From Burhinus oedicnemus (taxonomy: Eukaryota; Chordata; Aves; Charadriiformes; Burhinidae), in contig VFFE01007622.1 of assembly GCA_008921705.1 (NCBI GenBank), positions 1,271,501 to 1,335,500 of the forward strand: 64,000 nucleotides of DNA. Direction: 5' to 3'. This document shows, piece after piece, positions 25,796 through 37,100 of the stretch. A program made the translations under genes and the position numbers. A model generated the notes under the pieces. The model ran no database searches and was not told the DNA's origin. It saw only the letters and a program-made list of their open reading frames with translations. Numbering within the stretch: the first letter of the stretch is position 1; each line of letters opens with the position of its first letter.

Positions 25796-27531
25796 ATTCA
25801 AGCATATAAAACCAAGTCCAGAATCAAGCTTTCAGGATTAATGTTGTTAAATGCAGTATGTAAATTGGAGTGCTCAAGATTTTGAGCATGGAGAGAGGAA
25901 TAGATTTGAGAAGTTTTTCAGTGTATTTATGGTCAACCCTAGGATGAAGTCTTTGTCTCCTCAGGATAACTTTGATTTCAGCCATCAGAATCAGAGATGC
26001 AGCCTTCCATGTCTAGTTTGTACGGGCTGATCCCTCTCTGTCCCAGTCACCTGTGGAAGAACAGGTCAGAGTGTCTTTTAAAGCCTCTTGAACTGAACTT
26101 GGAAGAACAAGTAAACATATTAATCTGTCTTACATCTGAACAACTTGGTGCAAAACTTGGTAGGGGAAATTCTGCACTGAATATTATGAGAAGGAAAAGA
26201 TTGGACAGCCTGGGGGGAGTTCGGTGTGCTCCCGCAGCTTCTTATCTCCATGTCAGAAAAGCTGCTCCGTGCTCTCTGTTCATCTTGGGTGTATAGACAG
26301 TAGAGCAGTGGTTAATGAATTCAGGTGGGTGGAGAGGGTGTGTTTCTGGTGAACTGGGGAGGATATGCTTCAAGAGAAGGGGGTTAGCTGGAAAAATTAT
26401 AAGGTGACAGGAGGTAGCAGCCAGGTGGGGGATTGGTGCCAATGAAAGGTATGGCCACAGTTGCAGGTGGAGACTTATACTTGGTAGCCAATCTTAGTTT
26501 TTATTATTTAGATTTTATGCAACCTAATTCATTCCCCTTCTGTCCTTCTTCAAAAGAATTAGAGACAATTTTGTTCTAGGGTTTTAATTTAGGAGCTGTG
26601 GAAGCAGTCCAAAGAGTTGGAAACAACAGGGAGAGAAGAAAAGCTTTTTGTATGGGCTGGTGCTGTCATAGCTGTGCATTTTAGAAAACCAAGCCAGCCC
26701 TGCGGATCTGCTTCCCTGCTCCACACTGGGGAGCCATGGCTGTAGGAAGCTCGTGGCTGTTGCACGGTTTTCTCCCTTCCCTTCTTTTGTAGGGGTTGAT
26801 CCATGCAGCTGTGTGCTGGCAAGCAAAGTATTCCTTTCCGATGCTATCCTGAAGGATACATCTCTGTGTTGGTGAGTGTCAGGTATGGGCTTGCAGGGCT
26901 TCTTAGTAGCAGCTAAGGTTTTTATTACCTTTTGCTCCCAAGGGTGGAGGGATTAAGATTTGCGCAGTGCCAGGGTTCAGAGCGAGGTAGGACTTACCTT
27001 TCCTTAATTGCCTTTTCACTATACAGGCAGCCTGGCGGTTACGGGAGTAAAGGTCCCGGTTCTGTCTCATCGTGTTTCTTCAGGTTGAGTAACGCAGCAG
27101 AGGGATGTGAAAGACTTGCAAGAAGAATTAGCCAACGTGTTTGTGTTGATGGTATTACTGTGGCACAAATCTGTTGGCTAGAGGTGCCTGGAAGCTGGAC
27201 TGATACGTGGAAAGAGTTGTCTTGACATGCTGTATGGAGACTTCTTAGAGTGAAACAGCACTGTCTACACTGGTGACTGTTTTTTCTCTTGAAGAAACTT
27301 CACGCACCCGGCTGGACTATTAAGTACAGGAGTTCCCCAATGAAAAAAGGTGTGTTGGAGTTGCAGCAAATGAGGCTTTTGCAAACTGGATTATTGGGTA
27401 TCTTTACAGTGTATTAAGGACTGTGTGATCAATGAATAATTTTCTTGGGTGTCAGCATTTCTTCTATTGAGGGTGTGTTACATCTCAAGATTTTTTTATT
27501 TTTTTTTGCTGTTGCTACAACAGAGTGTATT

Positions 27532-27550
27532 TGTGTGTGTGTGTGTGTGT
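27532..27550. repeat. (TG)n microsatellite
   Basis: An uninterrupted alternating TG tract of about 19 bases, likely length-polymorphic, lying in the probable 3'UTR or flank of the receptor gene. Confidence 0.9.
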
Positions 27551-27959
27551 AGGCTGTTAAAAAAGGAAAATCGAAAATTGTCTTGATCTCTGCAGAATGA
27601 GTAGTTAGAAGAGAAACTCCTGATGGCAATGTGGAGGGACTTCAAAAGATAGACATGGAATTCAGGTGCTTCTTAATAAAAGATTAAACATTATTATTTT
27701 AAAAAATAATAAAAGGAATGCTTTGCATCATTATACATTTAAAGTAAGTATAAAATCAGTTCATATATAATGTTGCACTTTAACCGAAGTATTGATTCCA
27801 CAGTTCACTGTATCTGTGGGAGGAAACAGATCTTATAAATAAGTTACGTACTAGATCTTAGTTCCATTTTTGAAAAACGAAGCAGGGTTTTCCCCATGAG
27901 CTAAATGCTTCTTGCTTATCTTCTCTTATCTCTCACGATAAGGCTTTTTGCCTGCTGTG

Positions 27960-28172
27960 TCACTGCATATTTCTGTTCCCATCACTGTCCTGGTGCTCCC
28001 CACCTGGAGAAGCTGTTTTGCTGGCCTCATTGTCTGTGTTGTTGTTGAGGATGTCGTCGCAATCCATCTGTGCCATCAGGTTGAAGCGCTCGGCCACGCA
28101 GTGGGCAGTAAGGCGAGCCTCGGGGTCGTGGTCCCAGCACTCCGTGATGGTGTCGCACAGAAAGCGCATTCC
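27960..28172 (-). CDS. TGFBR2L: TGFBR2-like exon 7: kinase C-lobe end and cytoplasmic tail
   Basis: 213 bases after a minus-strand acceptor (TGACCACAG), phase 0. It starts [20 protein letters not shown] and runs through [10 protein letters not shown], a near-exact match to the TGFBR2 last exon. The tail that follows is Asn/Asp/Ser-rich ([17 protein letters not shown]) and about 11 residues longer than remembered human TGFBR2, without evident similarity. The TGA stop is at 27962-27960. Confidence 0.95.
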   Translation of the reverse strand, partial: GMRFLCDTITECWDHDPEARLTAHCVAERFNLMAQMDCDDILNNNTDNEASKTASPGGEHQDSDGNRNMQ

Positions 28173-31100
28173 CTGTGGTCACAAGGGCTGAAATTAAGAT
28201 CTGAAGGCAGGAGGAAGAGGAGCTAGAAGCTGATCTAAAGCAATGTAGGAAGTTCCATCTAAGCATGAGGAGGAACTTCTTTACTTTGAGGGTGGCAGAG
28301 CACTGGAACAGGCTGCCCAGAGAGGTGGTAGAGTCTCCAACTCTGGAGACATTCAAGACCCACCTGGATGCCATCCTGTGCAACCTGCTCTAGGTGACCC
28401 TGCTCTGGCAGTGGGGTTGGACTAGGTGATCTCCAGAGGTCCCTTCCAACCCCTGTGATTCTGTAATCAGAGTGTTTTACCATACTTTTGACAGCTTCCT
28501 GCAGAAATGCTTTTTTTGGCCAAGCTTAAGCACAGGAGGGAACAGCCTTGGTAAGTTGTGGCAAGTGCCAATGCTTGCACTGGTACTGGCACTGCTTGTG
28601 TTAGAGCAGCAGCTTCAGCTCACCTGGGATCTGGTCCCATTTTCCATGCTCCCTGGAAATTGGTTTGAATTGACTGTAGGCCCAAGGGAATTTGGCCCTC
28701 CATCGCCTGTCTCAGCCTTGCCTGTTCAGATTGGAGCATCTTAAAATCAGGAGGGGCAGGAGAGGTGCATGTGGTGACCTGCAGGCTGGCAGCTGAGCCA
28801 AGGTCTCTGGCTTTCAAGCCTGTGCCCTGGCTGTTACACCTGGATGGGGGTGGGGAGGAGCGGGGGGGTTCAAGGGCAAGTTTGGAATTAAACTTCTTAA
28901 ATATGACTTCATGTTCTCGCAGCTTTCTGGCAGGGTGCACCGTGCCAAATGGTCATTGCAGCGTGCAGCTGAACTTTGCTTCCTCACTGCAAAATAGTGT
29001 GTTGGTTTAGGTGGGATTGGGTACTTCTCAGCGTGCTCAGTTCCTCTCAGTTACAATGGTTATGCTTCCTGCTAAGATTTTTTTTTTTTTTCCCCAATTG
29101 TGTAGTGCTCTGAAAAGAGTCCCAGAATTTTGGGCTTAGAAACAAAATGGCAGTATGCAGTTGGTATCTTCCCACCTCTTAAGCTAGCAACACGGCTAGC
29201 GCCAGAACCTTCCTTTGCATATATAATTCCTATCATGTGCTGTTGCTTTCTGCATGAGTATCAACCCAGGTTGCAACAGTGGAAAAAACATTATTCTAAA
29301 TAAAGCTTCATGTTTTTCAGTGGTTTTTTGTGTATTTCTTAATTTGCAATTAAGAGAAGCCGAAAGTCTCATATAGACCAACACAAGAGGAAAATGCAAG
29401 TCCTACAGAGATGTACCGTCAGTGTTATCTGTCCTTCTGCACCTTTCTCTGAACTCGCTGCTAAGGTTCATTGTACTAAATCTTTCATAATGGACACAGA
29501 TTAGAGAGAACAAGATTGTGCAGTAAAACTGACAGATGGTGCATTTCAGTACCTCTTACGTCACTCATTTATTAGCTTAGTTGAAAGGATTTGAGGATAA
29601 TTGATTAACATGCAAAAATGAGCTAGCTTAGCTGAAGCTTTTAAAATAAGCCTTTTCCTCAACAGAACATGGCACTGTCATATGGTTTAGTCATTAGATC
29701 TGTGCTTAATTTTGCCCTGAAATCATGACATTTATTTGCAGCTCGCCTTGTAAGTAGTGATGATGCTCTTTTGAATGGTACAACTAGAACATCTTGTTAC
29801 AGTCACAAAATGGACTTAGTTTGGGTTTTATATTTGGTATCTCAGATTTCCAAAGGATGCCAAGTTTTACAAGTATATTTTTAGTGGCAATATTGACTTA
29901 GGCTCCCACTGCTCCTTCCTGTTCTGTACCAGCCCTTCAGTTGTGCCAGTACGACACTCTGTTCAGCTGCTTCATGAACCAGATCCAGGAATTTACCTGG
30001 CCTAAATAACTACTTCTTTTTTTTAAAACGTGGTGGGATGTGAAGTGAGGTGGAAGCACGGGCTTAAGGTGTTTGTAAGTTATCTGGGAAATTTTGGGGA
30101 TAGATTTCTTCAATGGGCTTTATTGTGCAGCCTTGCGAACAGTTGCCCTGGGACTGCTGATGGGCAGCATGCTGGGTGGGTCAGCTCTGTCAGGGAAATT
30201 AATGCTTACGTCTGCTGAAAATCTTAAACTGTGGCCAACAATGTAGGCCCTCACTTGACTGAGAGGGACCCTGACAGGTGGAAGTAGCATTTGGAGCTCC
30301 ATATCAAACTTATTTTCATTGGTGGGAACATCTATGGGTGCTTCCCATTCAGGTGAGCAATTTGTCACCCTCTCGTTGTGTCACCCAATGCTTCCTCCTG
30401 CAGGAAGCCCTTGACTCTTGTGTGGAAAGGCTGAGAGACCTGGATCTGTTTAGTCTGGAGAAGAGAAGACTGAGAGGGGATCTCATCAATGCTTATCAAT
30501 ATCCAAAGGGCCAGACTTTTTTTTGGTGGTGCCCAGTGATAGGACAAGGGGTAACAGGCACAAACTGGAACACAGGAAGTTCCATCTCAACATGAGGAAA
30601 AACTTCTTTCCTTTGAGGGTGGCAGAGCACTGGAACAGGCTGCCCAGAGAGGTGGTGGAGTCTCCGACTCTGGATGCGTTCCTGTCCAACCTGCTCTAGA
30701 TGAACCTGCTTTGGCAGGGGGCTTGGACTAGATGATCTCCAAAGGTCCCTTCCAACCCCTACCATTCTGTGATTCTGTGACTCCCAAGGAAGCCCTTGGC
30801 ACAAATCAGTGGCTTTCTGCTGCTTCCCAGCAGATGGTGCTGCCCTATGCCGCATCCTGGGGAGACCGGTTGCAAAATGCCGGGAAAATCATGTGAAGCC
30901 AGGCTTGTAAGGAGATGTTTATTAGATCAGCTGAGATTAGTTGGAGGCAAACTTTCAGGAACACAATGTGGCTTTTCTGTTCCTCTTCCCCAGTGAATAT
31001 CAAGTGGTCTAATAAAAGTTACTACCTTATAAGCCTCACTCTCTTTACGTGCTCAACCAACCCAACTACAGCAACGTTTTTCTCGGAGGTGATTGCAGTC

Positions 31101-34100
31101 AGCCCTTCTTCAGCTCAGCAAACAGCACAGTTATGGGCAGGTTCTATCAGAGCGTGATTTTTCACAGCCCAAGCCTCTGTATATTTTTCCTGTGGTTTCA
31201 AAGTTTATCAGAGACCCTGGGAGGTGAACGTCTGTGGTGAATACTCAAAGACTTCAAATATGCAGCAGTGCTGATTGAAGTTCCTATATTTGCCTTCATC
31301 AAGGAAAAAGGCTGGGTGAACTTCAGAAATGGACTTGCCGACTGATAAACTCACTGATGGTCCAGCAGAAACCACAGATTCATTTGATGCTGTTTGCAGC
31401 TTTGGTCGGTCAGGTCAGTTGTGAGTCTTTGGACAAACATGGTTTTGAGAGGAGATACTGTAGGGAACACATGGCCTCCTAAGATCATGAAATTATATCT
31501 CTCCTTTTGAAAAGCCTGGCTTTACATGTCATCCAGACGGAGTGAAAGCAGTAGCAGTGTGTTTTATGGATGGATACTGCAAAATGATGCACTGAACGCT
31601 GCAGGGCTCTGTGAGCCAGCAGGCTCAATGTTTCAGCTTGTTTTTCAGATGAACTGAATTGTTGATGAGCGAATGGCGTTTTTCCACAAGACATGTGAAA
31701 TTTAAGAAGTACCAAAGTCAGGCACATTTGAAAATCACAGTCAGCGTGCCTGTTACCCCTTGTGTCCTCAATGCATGGAAGAAATTTACTGGACCTGAGG
31801 GAGAGGGGACCACGTCAGGGCCAGGAGGTAGCTATGTTTCTGGGGCTGGTTGGTCTGGGTGTGCTTGGGGAAAGTTTCAACAGAGCACGTCTCATCATTG
31901 CTGAAGTATTTCTGTTCTAGAGTGCTGGGTTATGCTATCTGTGCTGAAACGCTGTGCTTACAGACCCTCTGAGCAGAAGGCTGATGAAAGACCTCCTCTT
32001 GACAAGACTTCAGCCTAGCAGGTTCCCTGCTCTCAGCTTCACGCATGTTTCCCAATTGTTTCACTCGAGGGAGTGCTTCCCATTTGGCTTTCCTTGCAGA
32101 AGTCCTTCTTCTCACGTGCCAAGTCCTGATCTCTCATGTTAAGAGGTAATTTTAAGCTTGGAACCTCCACAACCATGTTGGGCAGGAGGCCAGATGTGCC
32201 TTTCTCCCTCCTGTCCCTGCTGTGAGAAGTGTGTGTGCGAGGGACTGCGTGTTTCCTGAGCTAGAGGTTTCTGGGTATGGTGGTTATGAGAGAAATGGGG
32301 TAGACTCAAATGATTTACTGTTTCATGACAATAGGTTGCACTGAAATGCTCCATTTTGCTGTTATCTGCAAGATAACTGAATACCATCACTTGGCATTCG
32401 TAACGCTTCCTGATCAGGGCAATTTATTCATCATTAAATTTTGCTGTGCTCCTGGCTGATGGCTTTTAAACACCAGGGAACTGGGTCTTGTGGGGCTTAC
32501 GTGGGCTCAGCCAGCCAAGAAGGAGCTGTATGTAGGGTCCAGGAGTTCTTCCTGCTTTTGCTTTTGCTATAATGATTTTTAGGCTGGGTTACTGAAGTGG
32601 AACAACATGGGTTGCTCTTTTCTGAACCAGCTACTCCCAGTTTACCTGATGCACCAGCCAGCTGCTTGGGATCTCGGGGCGTCCTCTGCCATGCAGCACG
32701 ATGTCCCTCATGGTATCCACGCAGGGCTGCTCCTGGACTTTGGACCCAAAAGGCAGCTCATAATTCTTTACCTCTGCAAGGAAGCAACAGCAGTGTTAAC
32801 AGGATGTTTTTCATGCATTCACTGCTTTGCTTTGGTATGGTCCGCTGGATGAGAATAAATTTGTTTTTATCAGTCTGCAAAAATAAATGGATCTGGAAAC
32901 AATTTAGAATTTGAACACAGAAACATAGTGCTGGGTGTTCATATAGAGGTTGTTTTCAGACATAAGACCAAGGAACCATCCGACTGCCTTCCTGAACCCA
33001 AGACATGGATTACAAAGGACTTGGTCTGTCTTTTGGTGAGGTGTATTTTGAGCAGGTAAAATGTGTTGCGCTGGTGAAAGACGGGAGAAGTGACTATGGT
33101 ACCAGCATGCAGATTCCTGCTGCGGGCATGGATCGGCTTGGAGGAGAAATGGCCTTTCCAGAAGAGCAACCCCATGTCATGGGAGGCCAAGGAGAAAAAT
33201 CCCTGTTGGAGAGGTGAGATCTGCCAGATCCTGCCTGGATGCAAATGCAGGTGAAATACAAGTGGGGAGGGATGGCTCGGGATGCTGGCTCAGGAGCAAA
33301 GGATACACGGGGCATCTAAGCCACCAAGGCTCTCCCACGGCCAAGTAGGGGGCACATGGGGGCGGCTGGGGCAGCTTTCATGCTGAGAGTTGGAGCTTCT
33401 TGCAGCTCCATGGACTTGTATTGCAAGTAGGTGGGATAGGGAAGGAACCGGAGAGAGCTAAAGAGGGAAGAGAGGGGAGCAGGCAGAAGGGCAGGCAGGG
33501 GCTAACAGCAGGGCAGTTAATGAAATGTTTTGCTACACGCAATTTCAGATGCCAGGATGTGGCTCTGGGAAGTGAGGGGGGACGTGGCTCTGTTGGAGGC
33601 TGGAGTTTGCGAGTCCCTGTTGCAACATAAACCCTCTGCTGTCGTCTGAAACAAAAAAAAGTGCTTGTGGCTGGGGAGGGGGAGGCAGCTTCGGCTCTTC
33701 CTGCTTGGTTTGCTTTGCGTCGCCAGCACTGACTCGGATGTGACTTGGCGGCTGGCTGGCTTTGAGTGGGGGCTGGACCAGATGGCCCCCTGGGGTCCCG
33801 TCCTGCTCCTTGGCCACTGAGCCATCCTTCTCGAGCCATGGCACACAGGGCAGGCAGCCACGGGGGAGGATCTGCTACCAGCTCCTAGCAGCCCTGCAGA
33901 GACCTAAGTCACCCCAAATCAGGTTTTGTGCCACCATGGGGGACGCAAGTGTGAGCCACGTCCCTGTATGGGGAGTAAGGGAACAAACAGGCATGCGGCA
34001 ACCCTGGTGTGATGCTCCTACCTCCTACCACTTCGCATCTGGAGGCCATTTCCCACAAAACGAGGGCCATGGAGTAGACATCCATCTGCTTGAAAGACTC

Positions 34101-37100
34101 CAGGTCTTCCAGGTTCACCCTGGACTCCAAGACCTCTGGGGCCATGTACCTGGCGGTGCCCACCTGCCCGCAAAGAGGAGAGAGGCGTTAGCAGGGGTGG
34201 GTGAGGACTTCGGCCATGGAGCAGCCAAGGGTGGTTTGCAAAAGGTCCCCTCCAGGGAGAGCTGGTGGGTCATACTTGCCTGCCCGCTGTTGGCAAAGTC
34301 ATCCACTGTCAGGGAAGGGTCGAGGCGTATGGCGATGCCGAAGTCGCAGAGCACGCACTCCTGCTCGTTCTTTACCAGGACGTTGGTGCTTTTGATGTCC
34401 CGGTGGGCGATGGGGATTTTTGGCCTGCCACAGGCGGTGTAGTCGCTGTGGAGGTGGGCCACCCCGCTCACCAGGGAGCCCGCCATCTTCTGCAGGTCCA
34501 TCCAGCTCAGGACGTGGCGGGAGAGGTAGTCCTTGAGGTTGCCCCGGCTGTGGTAGGCGGTGATGAGCCAGTACTCCCGGCGGGGCCCTGCGCCCCGGTC
34601 CTCGGCGGTGAGGAACCGCAGGACGCTGTCATGCTTCAGGCTGGCGTCAGTGAAGATCTGGCTCTCGTTCTTCCAGGAGGAGTACTCCTCACAGGGGAAG
34701 ATCTTCACAGCCACCGTCTCGTACTGCCCCGAGCGGCTGTGGCTCAGCTTGGCCCTCCACACCTCCGCGAACTGCCCTTTGCCCACCATCTCATCCAGCT
34801 CGATGGGGAGCAGCTCCGTGGGGTGGCTGCTGGCGCAGGTGGGGCTGGTGCCAGCCGGGCTCTCGTCCATCAGCACGGACAACTTCTCCTCCCGCTCAGC
34901 GGACCTCCCCGGCTCCGGCAGCACTGGGGGCTGCCCTGGTTTCCCGCCCCACGCCTTGGCTCTCTTGCGCCGCTTCTGCGTGCGGCAGAGGTAAAATATC
35001 ACCGTGATCATCACCGCCACCAGCAGCGGGGGCAGGAGGCTGATGGCGGCCACCGGGATCACCTCCTTGCTCTGCAGCATGGAGTAGCCTGCGGGGAGGA
35101 AAGCAAAGGCGAAGGCGCTGCCGCCGTGGGTCTGCAACAGCTCGTTTTCATCACGCAAAGGAGGAAAATATGCGAAGCCGTTAATGAAGCGCAGCCCTTT
35201 GCGGGGCCGCAACACACGCTGCGCACAAATCCCGTCCCGGCAGAGAACCCAGATGTAGGCAGTTACTGAGGGCGCTGCTCAGTTTGGGTCTCAAATTTAG
35301 CTCAATTTATCAAGCGAGGGTTCAGGGCCGGGCAGTGTGGCGTGCGAGACCCTGCCGCTGCCACCAAAATGGCTCGGCTGCCCTTTTGGCGGCTCCCAAG
35401 CACCGTGTGTGCTCACGGCGAGGGGAGCCAGGGTGCAAATAACAGCGATAAAGCTGAGGCAAGGCTTGAAGGGAGCAAATTTGGGGTTGGGGCTTTGCCG
35501 GACCCCTGTGGCACACGGAAAGCCGGGAGGGATGCTGGTGGAGGGGTGGGCAGCGTGCGGGACCATGCATCCCTGGGATGCTTTGCACAATAATTAGTGT
35601 AACGGAGCATCGTTTCAGCGCTGTCTGCCAATGTTGGCATCTCCTTCCTCGCGGTGTTACAACACTGACCCCCGTCAACTGAGCAGGCATGGCGGCTTTT
35701 GTTTTAGTTCTTTTAAACCCCTGTCAGCCTTCAGATTGTGGGGGTGGGGGAGCACACAAAAAGCCCTAACCCTCGCACAACATATAATTGTCTGATCCTT
35801 TGATGTTCGCGATTCCTGGAATAAACATGCTGACTTCAGTAGAGATATTCAAGTAAAATCTTACTCAGAGGTTTTTCTGCCAAGTATAATAACCCAGGGG
35901 AAGAGGGATAAGAATCATTCCATAAGCAAAACTCTCACTGCTTGACCTCAGTGTGTGCAGATCATAATTCAGGTTCTGGAAAAACAGAGCGTTGAGCTAT
36001 TTTCCTTGGCAAATTTCAAAAAAATGTGCTGCAGCTAATTTCTGCAAGGCTGTGAAAGCGTTTCTAAAATAGGCATCGGGTTCAAACCACAAGATCAACC
36101 TAAACTGATATAAATCAATAACTAACTCAGGAATATGTTTATCTTGGAAAGCGCTAGGCCTGGATATCACCTACTGCTTTAATGGATTTACCCGATGCTT
36201 AAGATCCCATCTTTGAAACTGAAGAAAGAGAAGGTATTTTTAAGGGAGTTGCACGCACGAGTCCTGAAAAGGGGAAGTTAACACAGCTTCAGCGAATTCC
36301 TTCCTGAGGATGCCCATTCCCAATGCGAGCCCTTGGATACGGAGGGGTTGCAGCATGGCTTAGACCCCTTCCGCAGAGACCAAATGTAGCTGCTCTGGTG
36401 ATAACTGTGGGTCTGTAAACCCACACCTTGTTGAGCGTGGGTCTTTCCATGCCTACCAGGGGGAGGTGGACCTCCAGGACCAGGCTCCGCCGGCACAGGG
36501 GTGGAGAGGACTCTGCGTGCTCAACCCTACCCAGTGTCTTCCCAAGGTGTTTGCTGGGGTCCTGCTTGCACGGCTTTAGGAAATGATGCCACCGTATGTT
36601 CTTTAGGGTCATCTCTGAGCTCTGATGGTGTCCCCTGCAGGCCCGGTGCTAGGGCAGTGCCACCCAGCAGCCCAGACCTGAAAGCAGGGCTTAAGAAATC
36701 AAAAAAATGGGAAAAAATCTGCCTGCTTCAGCTGCCGGAGAAACGCTCATCTCTATTAGGTATTTCTCTGCTTGGCGTTTGTCTATACCATTGAAGATGA
36801 TCATAAGTTAACCTTTAAAATGCAAACGATCCTTTAAAGCAGAAGAAAAGCATGTGAAGAATGGGGTCTCTGAGTCTGGGGCTTCCCAGGCTCGTTCCAC
36901 AAACCAAATCAGAGGAGATAATTGTTTAAGGCCTGCACTGCTCTCGCGCTGAGTTTTGGCACTTTACATGCTGGCTGGCAGGAGGCGGCTGTTTGTAGAA
37001 GCCTTTGGTGGGGGTGGCATTTCCAATGAGCCAGTTGTCATTTTTGTGTGAAATTACATATCCCAGCATTGGCTTTGGGATTTGACTATCTCTCCCTAGA

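Larger units (their letters stand above)
24538..27959. other. Intergenic gap between convergent genes
   Basis: No supported exon on either strand; the longest frames here (about 100 codons) show no recognisable domain and no convincing splice context. It must contain the 3'UTR of the minus-strand receptor gene, but I found no AATAAA on the minus strand with a good downstream element. Minus-strand hexamers at 27495-27500 and 26921-26926 are weak candidates. Simple repeats at 25737-25795 and 27532-27550 are listed separately. Confidence 0.5.

Noticed and set aside
34164..34279. Reading the GC donor as a sequencing error or as exon read-through
   Set aside because: CAG|GCAAGT is the textbook GC donor context, and reading through would break the conserved [12 protein letters not shown] join. 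An assembly error cannot be fully excluded without reads.
33762..34442. 226-codon plus-strand frame
   Set aside because: It overlaps exons 4 and 5 of the receptor in antisense and runs through the intron; no domain and no similarity recognised.
34265..35269. A 334-codon open frame on the plus strand, the longest apart from the receptor exon
   Set aside because: It lies exactly antisense to exon 4 of the receptor. GC-rich codons of the kinase strand keep the opposite frame free of stops. Its translation has no recognisable domain, whereas the minus strand gives a perfect kinase.
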